From an uncultured Vampirovibrio sp. (lineage in GTDB: Bacteria; Cyanobacteriota; Vampirovibrionia; Gastranaerophilales; Gastranaerophilaceae): 64,000 nt of DNA. How positions within the stretch are numbered: the first letter of the stretch is position 1; each line of letters begins with the position of its first letter. Of the stretch, positions 43,119 through 51,851 are shown piece after piece. The position numbers and the translations under genes are program-made. Where the stretch lies: assembly GCA_910577515.1 (NCBI GenBank), contig CAJTLW010000005.1, positions 91,874 to 155,873 on the forward strand, read 5' to 3'. The notes under the pieces were generated by a model, which worked only from the letters and a program-made list of their open reading frames with translations, did no database searches and had not been told where the DNA came from.

Positions 43119-44204
43119 ATGAAAAAAGTTTTAATTACGGGGATTACAGGACAAGATGGCAGTTATTTAGCTGAACTGCTTTTAAGCAAAGGTTATGAAG
43201 TTCACGGTATAAAAAGGCGTGCCTCATCTTTTAACACTTCAAGAATTGATCATCTTTATCAGGATATCCACGAAAATTCAAATTTTAAATTGCATTACGG
43301 CGATTTATCAGATTCATCAAACCTTGTAAGACTGGTGCATGATATAAACCCTGATGAAATATATAACCTTGCAGCCCAATCTCACGTGAAAGTATCATGG
43401 GAATGCCCCGAATACACGGCAGATTGCGATGCTCTTGGAACTTTAAGATTGCTTGAAGCCATAAGAATAAATAAGCTTGAAGATAAAACAAAATTTTATC
43501 AAGCTTCAACTTCAGAACTTTACGGTTTAATTCAAGAACCAATACAAAATGAAAAAACCCCGTTTTATCCGCGTTCTCCTTATGCAGTTGCTAAATTATA
43601 CGCTTACTGGATTTGTGTAAACTACAGAGAAAGCTTTAATATTTGGGCAGCAAACGGCATTTTATTTAACCATGAATCCCCAAGAAGAGGGGAAACTTTT
43701 GTTACAAGAAAAATAACAATGGCCGCTGCAAGGATAGCTTTAGGCATGCAAAATAAGCTATATCTTGGAAACTTAAATGCTAAACGCGACTGGGGTCATG
43801 CTAAAGACTATGTGGAAGGCATGTGGAGAATTCTGCAGCAGGAAAAACCTTCTGATTACGTTCTTGCAACAGGAACTACAACATCAATACGTGATTTTTG
43901 CAAGCTTGCATTTGACAATCTAGGTATAGATATCGAATTTACGGGCGAAGGACTTAACGAAAAAGGAATTGATAAAAAAACTGGAAAAACATTAATAGAG
44001 GTAGACCCAAGGTATTTTAGACCCGCAGAAGTTGAACTCCTGCTTGGTGACAGCACAAAAGCAAGAAAAGAACTTGGCTGGAAACCTGAATATAATTTAG
44101 AAAGCCTTGTTAAAGAAATGGTTGAATATGACCTGGAACTTGCAAAGAGGGAAAAAACTCTCAAAGACAATGGCTACAGCGTTATTCACCCGCAGGAAAT
44201 ATAA
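43119..44204 (+). CDS. gmd: GDP-mannose 4,6-dehydratase
   Basis: A 361-residue short-chain dehydrogenase that makes GDP-4-keto-6-deoxymannose. The NADP site is [10 protein letters not shown] at residues 7-16, followed by [12 protein letters not shown]. The catalytic set T-S-E-L-Y-G and [10 protein letters not shown], and [10 protein letters not shown], are intact. It forms a two-gene unit with fcl for GDP-L-fucose. It is divergent from pyk. Confidence 0.97.
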   Translation: MKKVLITGITGQDGSYLAELLLSKGYEVHGIKRRASSFNTSRIDHLYQDIHENSNFKLHYGDLSDSSNLVRLVHDINPDEIYNLAAQSHVKVSWECPEYTADCDALGTLRLLEAIRINKLEDKTKFYQASTSELYGLIQEPIQNEKTPFYPRSPYAVAKLYAYWICVNYRESFNIWAANGILFNHESPRRGETFVTRKITMAAARIALGMQNKLYLGNLNAKRDWGHAKDYVEGMWRILQQEKPSDYVLATGTTTSIRDFCKLAFDNLGIDIEFTGEGLNEKGIDKKTGKTLIEVDPRYFRPAEVELLLGDSTKARKELGWKPEYNLESLVKEMVEYDLELAKREKTLKDNGYSVIHPQEI

Positions 44205-44220
44205 TTAAAAGGCAAGATAT

Positions 44221-45279
44221 ATGGATAAAGATTCAAAAATATACATTGCAGGCCACAGAGGGCTAGTTGGAAGTGCTATTGAGCGCAGATTAAGAAAAGA
44301 AGGCTACAACAACCTTATTTTAAAAACTTCATCCGAACTTAATTTAATTAATCAAAAAGAAACCAATGATTTTTTTAACACGGAAAAACCTGATTATGTT
44401 TTTCTAGCTGCTGCAAAAGTGGGCGGCATTCTTGCAAATTCAACATATCCTGCTGAATTTTTATACAACAATTTAATGATTTCATCAAATATTATAAATG
44501 CAAGTTACAAATCAGGTGTTAAAAAACTTGTAAATCTTGGCTCCAGCTGTATTTACCCAAAAAATGCTCCACAGCCTATGAAAGAAGATTGCCTTTTAAC
44601 TTCAGAGCTTGAAACAACAAACGAAGGGTACGCTATTGCAAAAATTGCAGCAATTAAACTTTGCCGCTATTATAATCAGCAATTTGGCACAAATTTTATT
44701 TCTTTAATGCCAACAAACCAATACGGCATAAATGATAATTTTAATATGGAAACAGCTCATCTTCTGCCCATGCTTTTAAGACGTTTCCATCTTGCAAAAC
44801 TTCTTTATGAAGATAATTTTGATGCCATAATAAAAGATTTAAAACAAAGAAAAATAGGCTACAGGCTTGATGAAACCATTGATTTTAACGATAAAAATTC
44901 AATAATAAATGTTTTAAATAAAATCGGTGCTTATAAAGATAAAGTTATTGTTTGGGGTGACGGCAGTGTGTATCGCGAATTAATGTCATCAGATGATTTA
45001 GCAGATGCAAGTCTTTATTTAATGCAAAATAAAGACTATAAAGAGGTTGGCGAACTTGTAAACATCACAAATGGCGATGATATTAAGCTTTCAGAACTTT
45101 ATGAAATTGTAAGAAACATAGTCGGCGTTCCCCAAAAAATTGAATATGATACAACAAAACCAAACGGCACATTCAGAAAGCTTATGAATGATACAAAAAT
45201 AAAACGTCTTGGATGGGAACCAAAAATTAAACTTGAAGAAGGCATAAAATCTGTTTATAGCTGGTATACCGGAAATTAA
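44221..45279 (+). CDS. fcl: GDP-L-fucose synthase
   Basis: A 352-residue epimerase/reductase completing GDP-L-fucose synthesis. The NADP site is G-H-R-G-L-V-G-S-A near residue 11, and the catalytic S-S-C-I-Y-P-K and Y-A-I-A-K-I motifs are intact. There is an insert of about 40 residues (around 195-235, D-L-K-Q-R-K-I-G-Y-R-L-D) compared with the short enterobacterial type, as in some long fucose synthases. It starts 17 nt after gmd. The two genes supply fucose for surface glycans. Confidence 0.95.
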   Translation: MDKDSKIYIAGHRGLVGSAIERRLRKEGYNNLILKTSSELNLINQKETNDFFNTEKPDYVFLAAAKVGGILANSTYPAEFLYNNLMISSNIINASYKSGVKKLVNLGSSCIYPKNAPQPMKEDCLLTSELETTNEGYAIAKIAAIKLCRYYNQQFGTNFISLMPTNQYGINDNFNMETAHLLPMLLRRFHLAKLLYEDNFDAIIKDLKQRKIGYRLDETIDFNDKNSIINVLNKIGAYKDKVIVWGDGSVYRELMSSDDLADASLYLMQNKDYKEVGELVNITNGDDIKLSELYEIVRNIVGVPQKIEYDTTKPNGTFRKLMNDTKIKRLGWEPKIKLEEGIKSVYSWYTGN

Positions 45280-45281
45280 GC

Positions 45282-46235
45282 TTATTTTAATTCTTCATCA
45301 GATATATATCTTGGCCTTGCCTTCACCTCGGTTAAAATTTGCCCTATATATTCACCAATTACACCAATACAAAGTATTTGTATTCCGGCAGTAAATGTTT
45401 CCCAAGTTTCAAACAACTCTAAGCCAGGAAGATAATTTAGATGAAAAATAAGTCTTACAATACAAGCTATTGCAAGCAATACACTTATGAAAGAAATTAT
45501 AAATCCAAGGAAAAATACTATTCTTAACGGGCGCGCACTAAATGACACTATTCCCTTAGCAGCCAGTGCAAGTAAAGAAAGAAAATTGAACTTTGATTTA
45601 CCGAATTCCCGCTCCGTCACTTCAAAATCAATATCTTTAGTTTTTAATCCTAAGTCATAAAAAAGACCTCTTATAAAAAGATTCGTCTCTTTATAGTTTG
45701 ATAAAATCTCAAGAGTTCTACGGCTGACTAAACGAAATTCCGAATGATTTGGTTTGATATTTACTCCTAAAAAATTTATTACTTTATAAAAAGAATTTGC
45801 ACAAAATTTCTTAAAAAATCCGTCTGTTCTATTCTTCCTTATACCGCAAACTATATCATATCCTTCTTCATAAGCTTTAATAAATTCAGAAATTTTATTC
45901 ACATCCTGCTGCAAATCGGCATCAATTGTGATAGCAGCATCCGCCCCAAACTTATAGGCATTTTCAAGCCCTGCAATTATAGCAGCCTGATTCCCGAAAT
46001 TTCTAGAAAATTTAACCGCTTTGATTTTTGAATTTGAATTTTGATAAGCAGTTTTAATAACATCCCATGTTTCATCTTCACTGCCATCATCCACAAGGAA
46101 TACAAAACTTTCGGCACTTATCTCTTTATTATCAATCATTTTGTTAAAAATATTCCAAAGTTTCCTTAGGCTATCAGGAAGAGTTTCTGCCTCATTAAAA
46201 CAAGGAATGACAATTGCAAGCTTTGTATTTTCCAT
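45282..46235 (-). CDS. polyprenyl-phosphate glycosyltransferase (GtrB/DPM1-like)
   Basis: A 317-residue GT2 enzyme with a cytoplasmic catalytic domain (I-V-I-P-C-F-N-E-A-E-T-L, D-D-G-S-E-D-E-T, T-I-D-A-D-L-Q-Q) and two C-terminal transmembrane helices (about 230-255 and 270-290). This build transfers a sugar to undecaprenyl phosphate at the inner membrane for later use in surface-glycan decoration. It is convergent with fcl, ending 3 nt away. Confidence 0.88.
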   Translation of the reverse strand: MENTKLAIVIPCFNEAETLPDSLRKLWNIFNKMIDNKEISAESFVFLVDDGSEDETWDVIKTAYQNSNSKIKAVKFSRNFGNQAAIIAGLENAYKFGADAAITIDADLQQDVNKISEFIKAYEEGYDIVCGIRKNRTDGFFKKFCANSFYKVINFLGVNIKPNHSEFRLVSRRTLEILSNYKETNLFIRGLFYDLGLKTKDIDFEVTEREFGKSKFNFLSLLALAAKGIVSFSARPLRIVFFLGFIISFISVLLAIACIVRLIFHLNYLPGLELFETWETFTAGIQILCIGVIGEYIGQILTEVKARPRYISDEELK

Positions 46236-46301
46236 CTTTCTTAAAACTCTTTATAAAATCTCTACAAGCCGAAAAATACCATGAAAAATTTCACTTGTAC
46301 A

Positions 46302-46877
46302 CTATGCAAATAAATTTAAAATATGGCCAAAATGCAAGATTATCCCGAAAAATGCTCCGATTAAAAGATAAACAAGCGGGTCTTTCTTTAATTTCAGGCT
46401 TATCAAAACAAGCAAAATAAACAGCATAAAAGCTTTAATATCTATGCTGTCAAAAATAGAAACATTCTTGATAGAGAAGATATATGTCTTGAAAAGCCTT
46501 ACTCCTACAGCTGCAATCATTGCAGCAGCAGCAGGACGAAGTGCATAAAGAATTGCTTTTGTGTAAAAATTATCCTTAAATTTTTTCAAAATCTTGGAAA
46601 TTAAAATAACAATAATGAAGGAGGGTATCATAATAGCTAATGTAGCATCGATTGAACCCAAGATACCCGAGGTTTTAAATCCTGCAAATGTTGCAACATT
46701 TAACCCCACAGGGCCTGGCGTAATGCTTGAAATTGCAAGCATCCTTGATAATTCTTCATAAGAAAACCAGTGATAAGTATCGCTTATGTGATATAAAAAA
46801 GGCATGGTGGCATACCCGCCGCCAAATGAAAATATCCCTATCTTAAAAAATTCAACAAATAAAAGAAGATATATCAA
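46302..46877 (-). CDS. CHR-family transporter, second half
   Basis: A 191-residue membrane protein, one half of a short-chain (split) chromate-ion-transporter family pair. The N-terminal F-S-F-G-G-G-Y-A-T-M-P motif and P-G-P-V-G-L-N-V-A-T-F-A-G are the CHR signatures; about six helices are predicted. It overlaps the partner half by 4 nt (ATGA-type coupling), so a heterodimer is likely. The natural substrate is unclear, since chromate transport is only known for some members. Confidence 0.88.
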   Translation of the reverse strand: MIYLLLFVEFFKIGIFSFGGGYATMPFLYHISDTYHWFSYEELSRMLAISSITPGPVGLNVATFAGFKTSGILGSIDATLAIMIPSFIIVILISKILKKFKDNFYTKAILYALRPAAAAMIAAVGVRLFKTYIFSIKNVSIFDSIDIKAFMLFILLVLISLKLKKDPLVYLLIGAFFGIILHFGHILNLFA

Positions 46878-47431
46878 AGCCTATCCTCCTTTATTTTTTT
46901 AATAAGGTTATAAATAATCCCCAAAATTCCAGCTAAAACTATGGAAATTGAAGGCGAAACCCCAACAACAGATAAAATAAGAATAAAACTAAATAAAAAA
47001 AGCGTAAATTTATCAACTATACTAGTGTTCCAAACCTCTTTCACTGTTAAAAACATTAAAATAACAATCGCAATATTTACACCCCAGAAAATGTCATTCA
47101 TGATGACATTATCTGAAAATTTCATTAATATTGATGCAAGGAAAATTATCGCCAAAAAGGGCGGCAAAATAAGTCCAAAAAAAGCTGTAAGCGCTCCTGT
47201 TTTCCCCCTTAATTTATACCCTATAAAAAGCGTTGTATTAACAGCAATAATCCCAGGGACGCATTGGCCCATTGCATAAAAATCAACCACATCTTCTTTA
47301 GTTATCCAATTATTTTTTTCAACAAGTTCACTATTTAATAGAGGAACAATAACATATCCGCCTCCCAACAATAGCGCTCCGATTTTTAAAAAAACCAAAA
47401 ACATCTTGAATAAACTTATCTTCATAAGCAT
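46874..47431 (-). CDS. CHR-family transporter, first half
   Basis: A 185-residue membrane protein, the first of two adjacent CHR-domain genes. The motif L-L-G-G-G-Y-V-I-V-P-L and the segment C-V-P-G-I-I-A-V-N-T-T-L-F match the family. It is translated first and coupled to the second half. Sequence difference between the two halves indicates an old split or duplication rather than a recent break. Confidence 0.88.
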   Translation of the reverse strand: MLMKISLFKMFLVFLKIGALLLGGGYVIVPLLNSELVEKNNWITKEDVVDFYAMGQCVPGIIAVNTTLFIGYKLRGKTGALTAFFGLILPPFLAIIFLASILMKFSDNVIMNDIFWGVNIAIVILMFLTVKEVWNTSIVDKFTLFLFSFILILSVVGVSPSISIVLAGILGIIYNLIKKIKEDRL

Positions 47432-47473
47432 TATTTTACAATGAAAAAATCAAATATCATCTTAACTTATCTA

Positions 47474-47504
47474 TTGACATAAAGTACACTTTAGGTTGTA
47501 AAAT
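47474..47504 (+). promoter_or_regulatory. promoter with internal near-palindrome before the flavoprotein gene
   Basis: TTGACA (47474-47479) is followed by TGTAAA at 17-nt or TAAAAT at 19-nt spacing. The spacer holds TAAAGTACACTTTA (47480-47493), a near-perfect palindrome (12 of 14). A repressor bound there would block the promoter. The ribosome site AAGGAG lies further downstream. Confidence 0.55.
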
Positions 47505-47525
47505 AGAAAATATAAGGAGATTGTA

Positions 47526-48158
47526 ATGAGAGTTTTATTAATAAATGGCTCGCCGCACAAAAACGGCTGTACATATACAGCATTGAGCGAAATAGTAAAA
47601 ACATTAAATAACGAAGGAATTGAAAGTGAAATTTTTTATATAGGATGTGACCCTATAGCTCCTTGCAAGGCTTGCGGCGCCTGCACTAAACTTGGAAAAT
47701 GCGTCATTAATGATAAAGTTAATGAACTTTTAGAAAAGATAAATAATTATGATGGGATAATTATAGGTTCACCTGTTCACTATGCTTCATCTGCAGGGGG
47801 TTTAATTCCATTTTTGGATAGATTATTTTACGCAAACAGCAGGTCGGGCAAAGCAAATTTAAGGTTAAAACCCGGCAGTGCAATAGCCTCTGCAAGAAGG
47901 GCCGGCACTACAGCTACAATTGACCAATTAAATAAATATTTTCAAATTCAAGAAATGCCTGTAATTTCAGGAAGATATTGGAATATGGTTCATGGAAACT
48001 CGCCCGAAGAAGTAATACATGATGAAGAAGGCATGCAAAATATACGAATACTTGCAAAAAACTTTGCTTATTATCTAAAATGCAAAAAGGCAGCAGATGA
48101 TGCTGGAATAATTCCGCCTGCCAAAGAAACACCTGTTTTTACAAATTTTATAAGATAG
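47526..48158 (+). CDS. flavodoxin-fold NAD(P)H-dependent reductase
   Basis: A 210-residue FMN flavoprotein of the NADPH-dependent FMN-reductase/iron-sulfur flavoprotein type. The FMN phosphate loop is N-G-S-P-H-K-N-G-C-T at residues 7-16. A C-K-A-C-G-A-C-T-K-L-G-K-C segment at about 47-60 could bind an iron-sulfur cluster. G-S-P-V-H-Y-A-S-S-A is the second FMN loop. The preceding promoter has an internal operator-like palindrome, so it is probably induced by a redox or chemical signal. The YkgJ-like gene follows 3 nt later. Confidence 0.85.
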   Translation: MRVLLINGSPHKNGCTYTALSEIVKTLNNEGIESEIFYIGCDPIAPCKACGACTKLGKCVINDKVNELLEKINNYDGIIIGSPVHYASSAGGLIPFLDRLFYANSRSGKANLRLKPGSAIASARRAGTTATIDQLNKYFQIQEMPVISGRYWNMVHGNSPEEVIHDEEGMQNIRILAKNFAYYLKCKKAADDAGIIPPAKETPVFTNFIR

Positions 48159-48161
48159 AAA

Positions 48162-48752
48162 ATGTTAAATAATTACCTTGATTACCTTGTTTTTATAGAT
48201 AAAAAACTGGAAAAATTCTTCAATAAACAAAAAGATTATATCTTTTGCAAAAAAGGATGCGGTTTGTGTTGTCAAAATGCGCAGTTTCCATATTCAAAAA
48301 TAGAAATGCAATATCTTTTTTTGGGCGCAAAAGAACTTCCAAAAGAAATTTTTGACAAAATCGAAGCAAATATTGAAAAGATTTTAAAGAATAAAAAAGA
48401 CTTCAAAGGCGAAAAATTTGTCTACGATTGCCCTTTTTTAATTGACAACGTTTGCTCTGTATATGATTTCAGGGGGATAATTTGCAGAAGCTTTGGGCTT
48501 ATGTCTATAATTCAAGGTACAGATAAGAAAAATCAGGTTCCGTTTTGCTATGCTAAAGGCTTAAATTATTCAAATGTTATAGACCCCGAAACCAAACAAG
48601 TTTCAGCTGAAAAATTCAAGCTAACAGGAATTGAAGAAGAACCACTTGCCTTCAATGTTTCTTATGATTTTTTAACTGGAAAAGATTTTGAAGAAGCTTT
48701 TAAATTTGAATTTGGAGAGAAAAAACCGCTGATAGATTGGTTCTCCATTTAA
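48162..48752 (+). CDS. YkgJ-family cysteine cluster protein
   Basis: A 196-residue protein with the YkgJ-type zinc/iron motif: C-K-K-G-C-G-L-C-C near residue 30, C-P-F-L-I-D-N-V-C near 96 and Y-D-F-R-G-I-I-C-R near 105. The conserved Arg-Cys end of the motif is intact. It is co-transcribed with the flavoprotein (3-nt gap). Its 3' end overlaps nrdG by 4 nt on the opposite strand. The biochemical role of the family is not settled. Confidence 0.8.
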   Translation: MLNNYLDYLVFIDKKLEKFFNKQKDYIFCKKGCGLCCQNAQFPYSKIEMQYLFLGAKELPKEIFDKIEANIEKILKNKKDFKGEKFVYDCPFLIDNVCSVYDFRGIICRSFGLMSIIQGTDKKNQVPFCYAKGLNYSNVIDPETKQVSAEKFKLTGIEEEPLAFNVSYDFLTGKDFEEAFKFEFGEKKPLIDWFSI

Positions 48753-49237
48753 GCATGGAGAACCGTAACACCTGTTTTTAATGTCTGTTTAACATCTATC
48801 ACCTTTTGATTAGAGCTGCCAACCCATTGAAGGTTGTTATCCTTTAAATCTTCAACAAATTCACCGTCACAAAGCACATCAATAAGCTCAAGCCCCTCAA
48901 TATTTTTTATTTCATCAAAACTATATCCCGTATAAAGCCAAATAGTTTTATTTGGAAACTTATTGCGGCACTTTTTTACAAGCCTCATAACCTCTTCCCT
49001 GTTTGCAGAATACAAAGGATCGCCCCCGGAAAAAGTTATGCCATCTATATAAGACTTGCCCAACGCCTCAAAAAGTTCATCTTCCGCCTTTTTATCAAAA
49101 GGCAATCCACCGTCTTTATCCCAGGTAATAGGATTTTGGCAATTTTTACACTGATGACTACATCCTGAAACCCAAAGAACAACACGAATACCATCACCAT
49201 TTAGCATGTCTTCTTTTGTAATATCATGATAATTCAT
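48749..49237 (-). CDS. nrdG: anaerobic ribonucleotide reductase activase
   Basis: A 162-residue radical SAM activase that installs the glycyl radical on NrdD. The cluster motif is C-S-H-Q-C-K-N-C near residue 26 and the SAM site is F-S-G-G-D-P-L near 70. It lies 20 nt after nrdD, on the same riboswitch-controlled transcript. Confidence 0.95.
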   Translation of the reverse strand: MNYHDITKEDMLNGDGIRVVLWVSGCSHQCKNCQNPITWDKDGGLPFDKKAEDELFEALGKSYIDGITFSGGDPLYSANREEVMRLVKKCRNKFPNKTIWLYTGYSFDEIKNIEGLELIDVLCDGEFVEDLKDNNLQWVGSSNQKVIDVKQTLKTGVTVLHA

Positions 49238-49257
49238 TAAACCTTACCTCCGGAATA

Positions 49258-51525
49258 CTACATGCTAACTCTGTCTTTGATTTCTTCCATCTTGGCTTCG
49301 TTTAATCTGGTATCGCCTTTTACCCTTGAATAGGAAAGATAACCGTTCATTCTATCTATTTTGGTAAGGTTTTTGCTGCCACATTTCGGGCAAACGTCCA
49401 TTTCAAGCTCCTGATATCCGCAATCATCACAGTAAGCTAAAGAAAGATTAACTCCTTCGTAAAAACCCATATCCATAGCACGTCTTACCAATGTTTCAAC
49501 CGCTCTTGTATTATACGAAACAGGATATTTTACATATTGAATCTTTCCACCGTTTAAAAGATCCCAAAATCTTTTTTCAAGGTCTTGTTTTTCAATCGGG
49601 CCAATATTTTCAGACACATGACAGTGGAAGCTGTTTGAAACATACCCTCTGTCTGAAACATTATTTACCTGCCCGTATTTTTTCCTGAATTGCTTCACTT
49701 GAAGCCCGCAAAGGTTTTCAGCCGGCGTTCCATATATAGCGTAAAGATTTCCGTCTTTTTCTTTAAACTCGTTCACTTTTTTATTGATGTATTCCATAAC
49801 CTCAAGTGCAAATTGGCCATCTTCCACCAACGATTTCTTGTTATGAATCTCTTGTAATTCATTCAGTGCAGTAATTCCAAAAGATGCAGTTGCAGCCTTT
49901 AAAAGAGGTTTAATCTTATCATGAATGCCAAGATTTCCACCATAAAATCCCCCTTCACAAAAAGCAAGAGGATTAATTGAAGCTCTCATCTCTCCAAGAT
50001 ATTCATAAGTTCTAACGTGAATTTGTCTTATCATCTCCATATAATAACCAAGCACTTCATAAAAATCTTTGCCTTCTTTTTGGCTTTTAGCGTAAATCAT
50101 AGGTAAATGCAAACTAATGGCACCAATATTAAATCTTCCGACAAATACAGGCTTATCATCTTCATCCGCAGGCTTCATTCCGCCTTTTTCAAACCACGGG
50201 GAAAGAAATGCTCTGCAGCCCATTGGCGAAATTACTTTTTTATATTTTTTATAAATTGAAGCCACATATCCTTCACCTGTTAAAGAAAGCCAATCAGGAT
50301 ACATTGCCTTTTTAGAGCATTCAATTCCCGCATTAAATAATTCTTCAAGCTCTCCGCCTTTGCAATGAAGCTCTTCATCATAAAGAAAAACTATTTTCGG
50401 GAACAATACAGGCTTTTTATTTTCTTTTTTGCCTTGCCCAGCGCCGCGAACTTCAAGCATTACTCTGGATGCCATTCTTTCAAATTTACCTGTACCAAGT
50501 CCCATTGTAACTGTTATAAAAGGATAATCCCCGCGGCTTGATGCTACAGTGTTAAATTTATATTCCCAACCCTGAAAACCATCATGGTAATCTTTTTCAA
50601 CATCTTTCATGGCCTCTTTTTCGGCACGCTCAGACGCTATTCCTAAATCGATATATTTTTGATATTTTTTCTCGTAAGTTTTTTCAGCATAAGGCGCTAA
50701 AATTTTATCAACCTCAGGCACGGTAAACCCGCCATATTGCTGGCTTGCGGCCGCCATAACAATATCACCTATAACATCAAACGCAACTTCAAGTGTTTTC
50801 GGCTCATTATACCAGAGATTTCCCATCTCAAAACCGCCCTTAAGAACATTTGCAACATCAAAAAGGCAGCAGTTCATTGTATCGCGCCTTGCAGACATAT
50901 CATGGATATAAATATAACCATCTCTTATTGCCTGTAATTCAGGAACAGTAAGGAAAAATTTCTTATAGAGTTCTTTGTTTAGCTGGTTAAAAATTAATGA
51001 GCGTTTGGTTGATACAAGCGCAGAATCAGCGTTAGAATTTTCCTTATCCCCGATATACATAATTTTTTGGCTTTCTTGATAAACTTTATCAAGCATATCC
51101 ACAAAATCAATTTTATAATTTCTGTAGTTTCTATAGCTTTTTGCAACTTTAGGGTTTAAAACTTCAAGTGCATTTTCAACAACACAGTGCATTTTAAATA
51201 TTTCAATTTCGGATTTATCCATATTCAAAACACTGTTATCAACAAAATTACTAATGTTCAAAAGCTCAGCTTCACTAAATTCTACAAGCATTCTTGCTGC
51301 AGATTTTTTAACTGCAGCAACCACTTTTTTAACATCATAATCCTCTTTTGTACCATCCTTTTTGATAATTTTGATTTCATTCAGGCTATACTTTGGTGAA
51401 TGTTGAACTCTTAATTCTGCAACCATAGGTGCTGTTGCAGTATTTGCAGCACTAAAATTTGCACCTGAACCTAAAAGCCTTGATTTCTCAATGCTTACCA
51501 CTTTCTCATCCCGTAATTCTCTCAT
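49258..51525 (-). CDS. nrdD: anaerobic (class III) ribonucleotide reductase
   Basis: A 755-residue glycyl-radical enzyme reducing ribonucleoside triphosphates without oxygen. An ATP-cone regulatory domain is at about 50-140 (K-K-D-G-T-K-E-D-Y-D-V). The catalytic barrel follows, and the C-terminal zinc site is C-D-D-C-G-Y with C-P-K-C-G-S (about 705-725), followed by the radical loop R-M-N-G-Y-L-S with the glycine intact. It is transcribed with nrdG. A cobalamin riboswitch precedes it, so high B12 should shut it off, in line with use of a B12-dependent class II reductase elsewhere in the genome (not seen here). Confidence 0.96.
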   Translation of the reverse strand: MRELRDEKVVSIEKSRLLGSGANFSAANTATAPMVAELRVQHSPKYSLNEIKIIKKDGTKEDYDVKKVVAAVKKSAARMLVEFSEAELLNISNFVDNSVLNMDKSEIEIFKMHCVVENALEVLNPKVAKSYRNYRNYKIDFVDMLDKVYQESQKIMYIGDKENSNADSALVSTKRSLIFNQLNKELYKKFFLTVPELQAIRDGYIYIHDMSARRDTMNCCLFDVANVLKGGFEMGNLWYNEPKTLEVAFDVIGDIVMAAASQQYGGFTVPEVDKILAPYAEKTYEKKYQKYIDLGIASERAEKEAMKDVEKDYHDGFQGWEYKFNTVASSRGDYPFITVTMGLGTGKFERMASRVMLEVRGAGQGKKENKKPVLFPKIVFLYDEELHCKGGELEELFNAGIECSKKAMYPDWLSLTGEGYVASIYKKYKKVISPMGCRAFLSPWFEKGGMKPADEDDKPVFVGRFNIGAISLHLPMIYAKSQKEGKDFYEVLGYYMEMIRQIHVRTYEYLGEMRASINPLAFCEGGFYGGNLGIHDKIKPLLKAATASFGITALNELQEIHNKKSLVEDGQFALEVMEYINKKVNEFKEKDGNLYAIYGTPAENLCGLQVKQFRKKYGQVNNVSDRGYVSNSFHCHVSENIGPIEKQDLEKRFWDLLNGGKIQYVKYPVSYNTRAVETLVRRAMDMGFYEGVNLSLAYCDDCGYQELEMDVCPKCGSKNLTKIDRMNGYLSYSRVKGDTRLNEAKMEEIKDRVSM

Positions 51526-51599
51526 TTTATCTCCTTTTAATTTAAAAGGCAGAAAATGCTTTGGCTAAAAAGAACACTCTGTAATGTATCTTCCCCTTT

Positions 51600-51705
51600 G
51601 GCAAATTCCTGTCTCGAGGTAGTAAATAAAGAATTAAGCATTCCGACTGTAACGGCTGCGGACCAGTGTGGGATTTGCACCCTTCTTTCCTTAACCCTTT
51701 TTATA
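51600..51705 (-). promoter_or_regulatory. cobalamin riboswitch upstream of nrdD
   Basis: On the minus strand the ordered blocks are GGTTAAGGAAAG, GGGTGCAAATCCC, CTGGTCCGCAGCCGT, AGTCGGAATGCTTAAT, and TACCTCGAGACAGGAA, all standard cobalamin-aptamer elements and matching the copy before btuB. About 75 nt separate it from the nrdD start, including a GGGG-AAG and an AAGGAG ribosome site, so an expression platform is present, but I cannot identify a clear terminator. Confidence 0.9.
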
Positions 51706-51787
51706 ATCTTAGCAAAGATTTTTGGCATGGAGCATTGCATGATAAAAATTTAACAAAAATATACTCTTCTTAAAGTATATTTAGAAA

Positions 51788-51817
51788 TTGTCACAAGCTT
51801 AACATTTAAGCTATAAT
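51788..51817 (+). promoter_or_regulatory. hydE promoter with inverted repeat in the spacer
   Basis: TTGTCA (51788-51793) and TATAAT (51812-51817) are 18 nt apart. Between them lies the inverted repeat AGCTTAA-CAT-TTAAGCT (51796-51812). The -10 box overlaps the first possible ATG of hydE, which excludes that start and supports the ATG at 51852. Confidence 0.65.
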
Positions 51818-51851
51818 GCTTGTAATTACTTTATCAAAGACTCATTTAACC

